A stretch of 64,000 nt of DNA from Thermoplasmata archaeon (lineage in GTDB: Archaea; Thermoplasmatota; Thermoplasmata; RBG-16-68-12; SOIM01). The stretch lies in the NCBI GenBank assembly GCA_023140195.1, contig JAGLME010000020.1, positions 1-64,000 on the forward strand, given 5' to 3'. Position 1 is the stretch's first letter, and each line of letters begins with the position of its first letter. Shown here piece by piece: positions 1 through 8,937 of the stretch. Position numbers and translations under genes: made by a program. The notes below the pieces were generated by a model. The model did no database searches and was not told where the DNA came from. It saw only the letters and a program-made list of their open reading frames with translations.

Positions 1-2
1 GA

Positions 3-205
3 CTAACCAACGGCGTTCGAGGAAGGACCAACGGCCTGACCAATGGCCTCAGGCAGGAGTCCGAGGACTTGGCATCGGGTCAAGTGAATGGTCTTGGCAG
101 AGCAACTGGAGTGACGAACGGCCTCGCCCAAGACATCGATGGTCTCAGGGTATCGTTGGCCGACGGGCTTACCAATGGGAACGGCCTCACGAACGGGATG
201 GGAGT
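3..205 (+). repeat. LTNG-coding repeat tract (first copy)
   Basis: A degenerate repeat of about 12-15 bp (ggcctcaccaacgg-like) encodes Leu-Thr-Asn-Gly and variants such as VTNG and QVNG immediately before the membrane segment of the surface protein. The same tract recurs in the paralogue at about 6009-6200. The unit length varies and stays in frame, so this is a protein repeat and not a CRISPR. Confidence 0.8.
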
Positions 206-3200
206 TAGCAGGTTCAGCAGAGAGAACCAACTGGCTAAATGGAAGCTGTATCTCGTACCCCTCTTCGCATTGGCACTTCTCGTTGCACCAGCATTCAATG
301 CTCCCGTACCACCTGGTTCGGATCGTGTGAGCATTGACGGCGTCTTCTCAGATTGGGAGCGAATACCCATCGTTGATATGGACCCCTCGGGTCTGGATCC
401 GAACGTTGACATCGTGGCCGCTTCGGTCGAAATGACCGATGGCTCGGTATTCCTTTATCTCGAGGTCCTCGGTAACATGTTGGGAGGGAACCTCGTTTCG
501 GAAACCGGTGATGCAGTTCATATCCTCATCGACTCCGATCGGGACTACGCTACAGGATACCAAATGAGGGGGTTGGGCGTGGATCACTACGTCGAGATCA
601 CTGGCGTGGGCGGGGAGATACGATCCTCCACTCTGCAGGAGTTTCCGGTATACGAAGATCACAACAACTGGAACGGTTGGACGAGCCCGAGAAAAGTCCA
701 ATCTGCTGCAAGCGCCAGCGAACTGGAGGTACGAATTAACAGAGAGGATATTGATGCGGGCCTAGAAAGCCCTCTGATACTCTTCCACGCCTTGTCTTCC
801 ACGGGGGACCGAGATTACGCAGACTATGTTCTGAGCGAGTCCATTGGGATCCTGTCGGTTCTGCAGCAGAGTGCGATGGTATCCGAGACCGTTCAAGGCC
901 TGGACCAGAGTCTATTGAACATCGAGCTTTCCGCAACCAACAGGCAGGTTACCCTATCCTCCATTGACGTCGAGGTCAAAGGGTCCATCCAGAGCAGCGA
1001 GATTAGTTCTCTCAAGCTGATGGATTCCCAGAACCAGTTGCTTGACCAGGTGATCTTCTTTGCGAACCCGGTAACTTTCGAGTTCGATCCGCTGGTGATC
1101 GAAGAGAGCAGTTCCGTGAGTCTTGTCGTCAGAGCTGACATCGCCGGCGGAGGTGGAAAGACCATTGGAGCGGAGATTCCATCTTCCTCTTCATTGGGTA
1201 TCGAAGATGCCGCCGCCACCCTGACCTACGTCTCTTCGCTACATGACCTGGCCTATGTGAGCAGCGTTCCCCAACAGGTCACCATAGATGGGGGCTTCGC
1301 TGATTGGGCCAATTGTACGAATCTGGATGAGACCGGTGAAGCATCGACCCAGGGCGATTCCAATATCGATATCGGATGCTTCGACAACTCGGTGAGCCAG
1401 GGGAACCTCTTCGCCTATTTCGATGTTACCGGCAAGATCCTCGCAGGGACAGACATCCCAAGACGATCGCCCACAATCCGCCAGCTGGTTCCATCCATGC
1501 AGGACAGTGACAGGGATACCGTTCCCGATCAATATGACACCTTCCCGAATGACTTCAACAATGACGGGACGCCTGACCTGCAGCAATTGAACGACTTGGA
1601 TGGTGACGGAACTGGCGACTATCCGTACGGACTGGACTACTGGCTGAATACGACCATCCCATCTGGTTTTCCAGCTCCTTACGCTGACAGAAGTATCTCC
1701 AGGTACATCGGCCCGATCCAGAAACCTGAGCTCGTTGGGGAGGATGTAGCGAGGATCTACATCGATGCAGATAATTCGACAACGACCGGGTATTATGTGC
1801 AGGACATAGGCTCTGACTTCATGATAGAGATAAGGGGCATTGATGGGAACTTGAGAGATGCTGCACTGATGGAGTTCAGTGGTGGATTCCCAGGTGAGTG
1901 GAAGTGGAATGCCATCGGCTCCGATATTGACGTTGCCTTTGATTCTAGAAGGTTGGAGACTTCTGTGGATGTGTCCTCTCTTCAGCTTCAACCGGATTAT
2001 GTGCTTACGTTCGAGACAAGTGACTGGAAGGGAGGTATGGACAACACTGATGTATCTGCTAGTCGCGGTCAGGGTGGCACGGGAACAAGGCATTTCGCTG
2101 ACGCTAACGGAGGATACGGGCTCGTTGCGCCTGATGGCGGGACGATAGATATTACCATTGACGGTGTCATCGACGAGGCCAGTGAAACCGATTGGACCAC
2201 TACCGCGAAGACCGACACATATGGATCGTTCATCAAGACATACGTGGTCTACAATGCCACCGACCTGTTCGTGGCAGTCGAGGTGTTGAATCAGACTACA
2301 GGTGGAGGAGCAATCGATGACTATGCTCAGATTGCGTTTGACACTGACCATGGCGGGGGCTCAAAACCCGACACGGATGACTACATGTTCAAACTGACTG
2401 ACCCTACTGGCACTACCACTCTAGCTGATTATCAGGGAACTGGTAGTGGTTGGGACAATGGCTTCAGTTCCAGCTCATGGACAGGTGATGCAAATAACAC
2501 CGATACATATGTGACCTATGAATGGAGGATACCTCTCGAATATGTTTTCGGGTCTTCCAGTCCATCAGAGGGCAACATAGCAGGATTCTGCGTTCACGTT
2601 CAGAACTCATCCGAGCCTGCATATTTCTACTGGCCCGATGAGACAGGATCTGGTGAGGGGAGTGGTCGTCAGAACCTACCCGATGATTGGGGAGATCTCT
2701 TCTACAAGAGACCTCGGATAGTGGTGAATGAGGTCTCTCCCCTTACCGCCACTGAATATGTGGAACTCTACAACGGTGGAAGTGACATAGACATCAACGG
2801 TCTCGCACTCTCCGACCAGGACGGATTCACATGGACCCAGTCGACGTCCTTGGTAGTGCCAAATGACGTGTATCTTACCTTGATGGGAGGTTCCGGAACG
2901 GATGACACTGACTTCTCGGATGGAAATGGCACGCTCTATATCGGGACTACTGAATTCACAGACGCTGGTGATGATGTGCTTCTGAAGTATGGCGGCAACG
3001 ACATGGGCTTCGACTACATGCAGTACGGTAGCGGGGTGGATGTTGATGCATGTCCCACTGATGCCGCCTCGGAGAACTCGTGGAGCGGAACCCTGACGGC
3101 ACCGAGTGGCACTGATTCTGCTGGTCGAGATAAGTCGAGCTCAGATACGAATGTCGCTGCCGATTGGGATAACACAGGTGGTCCAGATGTGAGTCAGAGG

Positions 3201-5009
3201 ACCCGTGGTCACGTGAACTACCTGGCGACCCTCACCGTGACTGGGTCCGACGAAGCTCCCTCAAGTGTGGTCCAAGGTGAGAATCCTGTAGTGATGTTGC
3301 AGCTGACCATGTCCACAGACTATGGATGGATTCACGTAAACGGATTGGATGTCAATAGAACAGGGACCAGCGCAACCGAGACCGATGTTTCAGAGGCTAC
3401 CATTTGGCAAGATGTGGACGGCGATGGGGAGTTCGATTTTGGTACTGACACTTTCTTGGCTTCAGGTTCGTACGACGACACGTATTACTCGTTCTCTGGG
3501 TTTGACTTGTACATTCAGAACGGTAATTCCCTGAAGGTTCTGGTTGTGTACAACATCTCAAGCACTTCCAATACGGGAGTTACAGTCGGGGCCAGGATAG
3601 ATGGAGATTCAAACGTAACAATCCCTATGTTCGACAGCGTTTCGCTTGCCCCTCCAATACAGTCAACGAATTCGACAATCAATGGAAACGAACTTGATGT
3701 ATATGGCGGAGGTATCACTCCCAGCGTCGCATTCCGATCAGAGGACGACATAGAGATGCTCAATCTCACTTTGTCGACCGAGTACAGCTCCTTGACAGTG
3801 ACCCAGATAGACATTACCCTCACAGGCACTGGCTCGGATTCCGACATTGACGAGGCTGTTCTTTACGACGATGCTAATGATGATGGCGACTACGATTCTG
3901 GGACAGACACTCCTCTACGTGCAGGTACTTACTCGAGTGGAGTCTACAGCTTCTCCTCCCTGTCAATCACAGTGAGTGCCGGAACAGATGAGAACCTGCT
4001 GGTGATGTACAACATCTCAGCAACTGCAACACTTGAGAACACAGTTGGCGCCAAGGTCAACGATGAGAATGATTTCACGGTTACCAGTCCAGATACGGTG
4101 GCCACTCTCAGTTCCATCTCTTCCAGCAATGTCCCTATAAGATACTCTGACATCTTCGTCATCGAAGTGACAGGTGAGGTCTACGAGTCCATTGACGGAG
4201 GGAAGACCTTCTCGAATCCGGGGGATGCAGGTACCGATTTCGTAGCCATCTGTGCAAACAAGACAAACAGTGACATTTACGCGCTCATGGACGACGGCTC
4301 TGTCTATCTCTCCACGGATAGTGGCCAGACCTGGGACTATCGTGGCGATGCATTCGGTAACCCTGCGAACGGCGTTGACGTGACAATCGACAACAATGAC
4401 GACATCTATGTGCTCAGATCAACCGGCGTGGTCTACAGTTCGTCTGACGGTGGAGCAACGTTCTCTACACTGGGCGATTCTGGAGGCGGCTCGATCGGGA
4501 TCGAAGCGAATTACTCGAATAATGATCTGTACGTCGTTGAATCAGACGGTGATATCCAGCACTCCTCAGATGGTGGCAACAACTGGGTCACGCGAGGTGA
4601 TGCCAGTTCAGGAATTGATGTCGAGGACATAGCCATTGATACTGCTGGCTGCATCTATGTTTTGGAGGGATCAGGGGAGGTCTATCGCTCAACGGACTAT
4701 GGCGATACGTTCTCACAACTATCGGATATCGGGGATCTTACCTACATCGGGATGACTATCGACCACTCCTACAACTACATCTATGTGGTGGCTGATGATG
4801 GAAGCGTGTTCTTGTCCACTGACACAGGTGGTAGCTGGCTTCTCAGGTCGGACATCGGAGCAGAGACTGATTACCAGGACATCACTTGCATCATAATACC
4901 TGAGTTCTCGCAATCGGCTTTGATACTTCTCGGGGTTATCGCACTTCTTGTTCCGATGAGGATTGTATTGAGCCGAAGAAAGCGCTCAAATCCGAGTTCA
5001 AGTTCATGA
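3..5009 (+). CDS. Giant PEF-CTERM surface protein with Asp-box propeller (5' end outside window)
   Basis: The frame is open to the left edge, so the start lies upstream; the TTG at 69 sits inside the repeat region and is not a start. Visible order: an LTNG-rich linker (nt 3-205); one membrane segment (about nt 240-300, WKLYLVPLFALALLV); two CBM9/DOMON-like beta-sandwich modules beginning with an IDGVFSDW-type motif (about 330-850 and 1270-2070) separated by Asp-rich calcium-type repeats (1500-1620); a third such module (2150-2700); a lamin-tail-like domain (about 2710-3130); two related beta-sandwich repeats (3220-4140); six Asp-box repeats of the S-x-D-x-G-x-T/S-W/F type (4150-4880); and a C-terminal PEF motif, hydrophobic stretch and RRK tail, i.e. 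a PEF-CTERM archaeosortase signal. It is a paralogue of the next gene. I infer a cell-surface protein exported through the internal anchor; the ligand is unknown. Confidence 0.8.
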   Translation, partial: LTNGVRGRTNGLTNGLRQESEDLASGQVNGLGRATGVTNGLAQDIDGLRVSLADGLTNGNGLTNGMGVSRFSRENQLAKWKLYLVPLFALALLVAPAFNAPVPPGSDRVSIDGVFSDWERIPIVDMDPSGLDPNVDIVAASVEMTDGSVFLYLEVLGNMLGGNLVSETGDAVHILIDSDRDYATGYQMRGLGVDHYVEITGVGGEIRSSTLQEFPVYEDHNNWNGWTSPRKVQSAASASELEVRINREDIDAGLESPLILFHALSSTGDRDYADYVLSESIGILSVLQQSAMVSETVQGLDQSLLNIELSATNRQVTLSSIDVEVKGSIQSSEISSLKLMDSQNQLLDQVIFFANPVTFEFDPLVIEESSSVSLVVRADIAGGGGKTIGAEIPSSSSLGIEDAAATLTYVSSLHDLAYVSSVPQQVTIDGGFADWANCTNLDETGEASTQGDSNIDIGCFDNSVSQGNLFAYFDVTGKILAGTDIPRRSPTIRQLVPSMQDSDRDTVPDQYDTFPNDFNNDGTPDLQQLNDLDGDGTGDYPYGLDYWLNTTIPSGFPAPYADRSISRYIGPIQKPELVGEDVARIYIDADNSTTTGYYVQDIGSDFMIEIRGIDGNLRDAALMEFSGGFPGEWKWNAIGSDIDVAFDSRRLETSVDVSSLQLQPDYVLTFETSDWKGGMDNTDVSASRGQGGTGTRHFADANGGYGLVAPDGGTIDITIDGVIDEASETDWTTTAKTDTYGSFIKTYVVYNATDLFVAVEVLNQTTGGGAIDDYAQIAFDTDHGGGSKPDTDDYMFKLTDPTGTTTLADYQGTGSGWDNGFSSSSWTGDANNTDTYVTYEWRIPLEYVFGSSSPSEGNIAGFCVHVQNSSEPAYFYWPDETGSGEGSGRQNLPDDWGDLFYKRPRIVVNEVSPLTATEYVELYNGGSDIDINGLALSDQDGFTWTQSTSLVVPNDVYLTLMGGSGTDDTDFSDGNGTLYIGTTEFTDAGDDVLLKYGGNDMGFDYMQYGSGVDVDACPTDAASENSWSGTLTAPSGTDSAGRDKSSSDTNVAADWDNTGGPDVSQRTRGHVNYLATLTVTGSDEAPSSVVQGENPVVMLQLTMSTDYGWIHVNGLDVNRTGTSATETDVSEATIWQDVDGDGEFDFGTDTFLASGSYDDTYYSFSGFDLYIQNGNSLKVLVVYNISSTSNTGVTVGARIDGDSNVTIPMFDSVSLAPPIQSTNSTINGNELDVYGGGITPSVAFRSEDDIEMLNLTLSTEYSSLTVTQIDITLTGTGSDSDIDEAVLYDDANDDGDYDSGTDTPLRAGTYSSGVYSFSSLSITVSAGTDENLLVMYNISATATLENTVGAKVNDENDFTVTSPDTVATLSSISSSNVPIRYSDIFVIEVTGEVYESIDGGKTFSNPGDAGTDFVAICANKTNSDIYALMDDGSVYLSTDSGQTWDYRGDAFGNPANGVDVTIDNNDDIYVLRSTGVVYSSSDGGATFSTLGDSGGGSIGIEANYSNNDLYVVESDGDIQHSSDGGNNWVTRGDASSGIDVEDIAIDTAGCIYVLEGSGEVYRSTDYGDTFSQLSDIGDLTYIGMTIDHSYNYIYVVADDGSVFLSTDTGGSWLLRSDIGAETDYQDITCIIIPEFSQSALILLGVIALLVPMRIVLSRRKRSNPSSSS

Positions 5010-5049
5010 TTGAGCCACAAAGCGTCTATTGTACAGTCTGGCAATTACT

Positions 5050-5060
5050 TTTATATATCC
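5050..5060 (+). promoter_or_regulatory. Probable TATA box and long purine-rich leader of the second surface protein
   Basis: A TATA-like box (ttatatatcc) lies at 5051-5060 in the 286-bp gap after the first surface gene. It is followed by a purine-rich stretch (about 5090-5165) with several Shine-Dalgarno-like GGAGG/AGGA runs but no credible short gene. The start codon at 5296 is about 235 bp downstream, so either the leader is unusually long or a closer promoter exists. Confidence 0.4.
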
Positions 5061-5295
5061 ACAAACCCATCTGAACATAAGCTCAATTTGGGGGAGAGAC
5101 CAAGCAAGAGCTAGCAGATAAGGAGGAGCGGTAGAGGAAGGCATAGGAGATAGCAACACAAATCGCGAGAAGCTAGCTAGGTGACAGAGGATGGGGTGAC
5201 CTTCAAGATTCTCATTTTACTCTATGGTAACCTGGGTTTCATCACGAGGTCGCTGAGCATACCTCTGGTAGATTCCATGTTGTCTCTCAACCCGA

Positions 5296-8200
5296 ATGCC
5301 TGCGTGCAAAGGGGGAGGAAACATAGGGGAAAGAGACGCCCAAGACGGTCCCGGATCAGAGGACGAATCAGATTCAGCAAGGATCGAGGATATTCTGGAG
5401 AAGCAGGAGGAACTGCTTCGGTTCAGTCCAATGAACAAGAACGTCTGGTTTGCCAAATCCGTCATGCTCTGCAAGCTGCAAAGGTACGAAGAAGCCATTG
5501 AAGCGTTGAACGAGGTCACAAAGCTGGACCCCGATTTTGAAGGTGTTTGGGGGCTGAAGGCCAAGATATATTCGATCCTGGGGAACAGAGACAAGGCAAG
5601 GCTGTGTTGGCAGCGGGCCATGGGCTTGAAACCCATCGATTCGGATCTCAGGACCCATTGTCCTCTGTGCGCCACCGTTGTCGATGCCAAGGCCTCAAAG
5701 TGCATGACTTGCGGTTTCACCCTGGTGGGGGACAAGAAGGGAGCAGATGTTTTCGAAGAATTACTTGAGGCTGGAAAGGACGTTCAGGATGACCAGACTC
5801 AATCTCCTCCGCCTGATGTTGTCGAGACTGAGAGTATCAAGGCCCCAATTGAACCCGAGATCAACAACAAGCGCCCCGTAGAAAGGCTGGCAGATATGCA
5901 GTACGGTCTTGACGGCGTCATCAACAATCACAACGGATCAAGGAGGGAAGAGAGTCTTTCAGGCTGGATGGAGAAGGAGTTCTACAACAGGAGGATCCCA
6001 TCGCTTGGCCTCACCAACGGCTTGGATCAGCGTTCCAGAGCCGATGACGCACCGCGGTCCATGGGTCGGACTGACGGTCTGACAAACGGCCTCACGAACG
6101 GTCACACAAACGGGCTGGCTAACAGGATCAGGACCGAGAGAACCGGCCTCACGAACGGCCTTACGAACGGGAACGGCCTCACCAACGGGCTGGGCACTCA
6201 GCGGTTCAGGACGGAGAACAGGGTCAAATCCTGGAAGATCTTCCTCATACCAATGGTCGCTCTTTTCATTCTCATGGCTCCATTCTTGAACCCTCAGATT
6301 GGGGACGTTGGCAGTTCTCTTCTCCTGGACGGTGTACTGGACGAATGGGGCGACGACATGGTCCAGAGCTTCCACACCGACGGTGTCGATCCGAACGTGG
6401 ACATAATCGCCTCCGACGTCAGGACCCGCGGGAGCAACGTTATGTTCGGCCTCCAGGTCGCAGGGCCAGGTTTGCTGCGGGGCAACCCCGCCACTCGCGA
6501 AGTTGATCTCGCTGGCATATTCATCGATTCGGACCAGGACTTCCGGACTGGTTATCAGGTCAGAGGCATCGGAGCGGACCACATGATTCAGATTGCAGGA
6601 TTGAACGGAGAGGTGGTCTCCTCCCATCTCCTTCGGTATCCTCCTAATGGCGAATACGGTGACTGGAACAATTGGGACAGTGTTTCCCACGTTCAGGCAT
6701 CGGTCTCCGAGGACTCGCTGGAAACAGCCCTTCATTCAACAGATATCGACGTGAAGAAGACTGATGTGGACGTGCTCTTCTACACCAGGAACTGGAATGG
6801 TCATAACGATGTCTCGGACTACGTTCAGAGCACTCAGCATGGCCTGATCTCCGTGTCGCAGTGGAGCGCATTTGACACCGATTTCGTCATTGACAGACCT
6901 GACCAGACCGTACTACATCTCAGCCTTACATCAGTGCGGGGGAGCACTAAGATCGAATCGATTGGGGTAGAAGCTATCGGAACAGCCCACTCGTCCGAGG
7001 TTTCCTCTGTCCGCATAAAGGACGAGCAAGGACAATCGCTCTCTGAGAGAATGTTGAATGGCGGTTCAGCAACTCTAGGCTTCAAACCGATCGTTCTTCG
7101 TAAGGGCCAGACAGTTTCACTGACCGTTCATGCCGATGTCATGGGCAACAGCGGAAAGACCTTTGGGCTCAAAGTTCCCAATGCAAGGTCCATCTCAACG
7201 CCGAACGCGGGCGTGACGCTTGCTGGTCTTCCAACTACCAACGGTCTGGGCTATGTCGGAACCATCCCCGCCGGTATGAACGTGGACGGGGCATTCCACG
7301 ATTGGGATGGTCTGTTGGAGATCGACGATGTGAGGGAGCCGACCGCTAATGGAAACCTCAACGTCGACATCGATAAGTACTCGGCGGCGAAGAGCGACGA
7401 GAAGGCGTTCTTCTACATATCCGTCCTCGGTGAGATTATGGCCGGGTCGGTTTCGCCTGAACAGTCTCGCAGGTTCATGGAGTCAACATCTCCCTCACTC
7501 CCAGACAGGGATCGGGATGGGGTTCCAGACCAGTACGATCACATAGGCCCTATCGATCATAGCCGGGATTTTAACAATGACGGGACGCAGGACAGCTTGG
7601 AGAACGGTGACATTGACAGCGATGGGATCATCGACTATCCGCTCGGACCCGATATCTGGCTCAATACCACCATTCCAGTGAGTTTCCCCCAGACCTACGC
7701 CGGTATGGATGTCAGCCTGTTCATCGGGAAGATCGAGAAGCCTCCGGAGAGGGGGGAGGACCTGATCAGGATATACATCGACACCGACAATTCAACCTCC
7801 ACTGGGTACTCTCATCAGGGTATGGGCGCTGACCATCTTATCGAGGTACTTGGACGAAACGGGGTAGTTCGTGAGTCCGCCCTTCTTACACATCAAGGTG
7901 AACCTGGCACCTGGAGCTGGGATCCGATAGAGGGCGTGGAGCTGGCCAAACACCATTCCAAGATCGAACTGGCCGTCCTCAAGTCAAGTCTGGGGCTCCT
8001 TGCCGGAGATACGTTCGCCGCTATGTTCGAGATTTCCAACTGGGACAGATCGAGTTATGATGTCATTCAAGGGCCGTTGAACGAAGTGACCGAGGACCCC
8101 TTCGTTCTGGAGGCCGTGGGTGACATCTTCCAGTCTCTTGACGGGGGATCCACTTGGATATCAAAGGGAGATGCTGGTGGCGGTGCCGGATACAGGGCAA

Positions 8201-8937
8201 TCGTTGCGAACCACTCCGATTACCTGTTCGTATTGAGGAAGAACGGCGAAACGGTCGGCTCCGACGACAATGGAACAACTTGGACCCAACTAACGGATGT
8301 GGGCAACTACCAGGATTGTGTGGATATGACGATCAATGGCGTTGACAATCTCTATGTTCTCAGGACCGGAGGGGAGATCTTCGAGTCCGCGGATAGCGCC
8401 GTCAACTGGAATTCGGTTGGTGATGCGGACCCGTCCGCCTCCGCAGGATTCGTTGGCATCACATTCGATTCCTCGGACAATCTCTACGTCCTGGTGGACA
8501 ACGGTACTGTGTACAGAAGCCCCGACAACGGTTCGAACTGGAGTTTCCAGGGTGATGCCGGGCTGGATGCGGACTACGTGGACATAACGGCGGATGACAG
8601 GGATTACCTGTACGTCCTCACATCCGATGGATTCGTGAACGAGTCCAAGGACAGTGGTTCTTCTTGGACATTCCAGGCCGACGTGGGATCAAGAACGTAC
8701 ACTTCAATTGAGTGGGGCTATGACTCGTTTCTGTACGTCCTGGCAACAACAGGAGAGGTGAACAGGTCGTCCGATGGAGGCGCCACTTGGAGCTATAGAG
8801 GCGACGTGGGAGGAGCATCAGATTATGCCGACTTCACCGCGATCATACCCGAGTTTGAGGTTTGGATCGCGCCATTGCTGATCGCTTTGCTTGTCCCAAT
8901 TGGCTTCCGGTCTAGAAAACACGGTAGAAAGCGCTAG
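5296..8937 (+). CDS. PEF-CTERM surface protein with cytoplasmic TPR/zinc-ribbon head and Asp-box propeller
   Basis: 1213 residues. Residues about 45-112 look like tetratricopeptide helices, followed by a CPLC-CMTC zinc ribbon (Cys122, 125, 136, 139), an LTNG-rich linker (239-300) and one membrane segment (about 313-332). Outside the membrane are two CBM9/DOMON-like modules separated by Asp-rich calcium-type repeats, then Asp-box repeats (about 935-1180), then a PEF motif, hydrophobic segment and basic tail matching PEF-CTERM. ATG 5296 is the first start after an in-frame stop at 5269. The stop overlaps that of the convergent gene at a shared CTAG. It is a tandem paralogue of the upstream gene and shows what that gene's missing N-terminus probably contains. 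A protein with a cytoplasmic TPR head, an internal anchor and a sortase tail is unusual; its function is not known. Confidence 0.82.
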   Translation: MPACKGGGNIGERDAQDGPGSEDESDSARIEDILEKQEELLRFSPMNKNVWFAKSVMLCKLQRYEEAIEALNEVTKLDPDFEGVWGLKAKIYSILGNRDKARLCWQRAMGLKPIDSDLRTHCPLCATVVDAKASKCMTCGFTLVGDKKGADVFEELLEAGKDVQDDQTQSPPPDVVETESIKAPIEPEINNKRPVERLADMQYGLDGVINNHNGSRREESLSGWMEKEFYNRRIPSLGLTNGLDQRSRADDAPRSMGRTDGLTNGLTNGHTNGLANRIRTERTGLTNGLTNGNGLTNGLGTQRFRTENRVKSWKIFLIPMVALFILMAPFLNPQIGDVGSSLLLDGVLDEWGDDMVQSFHTDGVDPNVDIIASDVRTRGSNVMFGLQVAGPGLLRGNPATREVDLAGIFIDSDQDFRTGYQVRGIGADHMIQIAGLNGEVVSSHLLRYPPNGEYGDWNNWDSVSHVQASVSEDSLETALHSTDIDVKKTDVDVLFYTRNWNGHNDVSDYVQSTQHGLISVSQWSAFDTDFVIDRPDQTVLHLSLTSVRGSTKIESIGVEAIGTAHSSEVSSVRIKDEQGQSLSERMLNGGSATLGFKPIVLRKGQTVSLTVHADVMGNSGKTFGLKVPNARSISTPNAGVTLAGLPTTNGLGYVGTIPAGMNVDGAFHDWDGLLEIDDVREPTANGNLNVDIDKYSAAKSDEKAFFYISVLGEIMAGSVSPEQSRRFMESTSPSLPDRDRDGVPDQYDHIGPIDHSRDFNNDGTQDSLENGDIDSDGIIDYPLGPDIWLNTTIPVSFPQTYAGMDVSLFIGKIEKPPERGEDLIRIYIDTDNSTSTGYSHQGMGADHLIEVLGRNGVVRESALLTHQGEPGTWSWDPIEGVELAKHHSKIELAVLKSSLGLLAGDTFAAMFEISNWDRSSYDVIQGPLNEVTEDPFVLEAVGDIFQSLDGGSTWISKGDAGGGAGYRAIVANHSDYLFVLRKNGETVGSDDNGTTWTQLTDVGNYQDCVDMTINGVDNLYVLRTGGEIFESADSAVNWNSVGDADPSASAGFVGITFDSSDNLYVLVDNGTVYRSPDNGSNWSFQGDAGLDADYVDITADDRDYLYVLTSDGFVNESKDSGSSWTFQADVGSRTYTSIEWGYDSFLYVLATTGEVNRSSDGGATWSYRGDVGGASDYADFTAIIPEFEVWIAPLLIALLVPIGFRSRKHGRKR
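6009..6200 (+). repeat. LTNG-coding repeat tract (second copy)
   Basis: In-frame repeats coding for GLTNG, GHTNG, GLANR and NGNG occupy residues about 239-300 of the second surface protein, directly before its membrane segment. They match the tract at the start of the window in sequence and position. They are probably a flexible cytoplasmic linker. Confidence 0.8.

Noticed and set aside
1239-2351. A 370-codon open frame on the minus strand
   Set aside because: It lies wholly inside the plus-strand surface protein, whose domains are recognisable there; the antisense product has no motifs.
6009-6200. Direct repeats as a CRISPR array
   Set aside because: The repeats are short, in frame, without spacers, and encode a linker.
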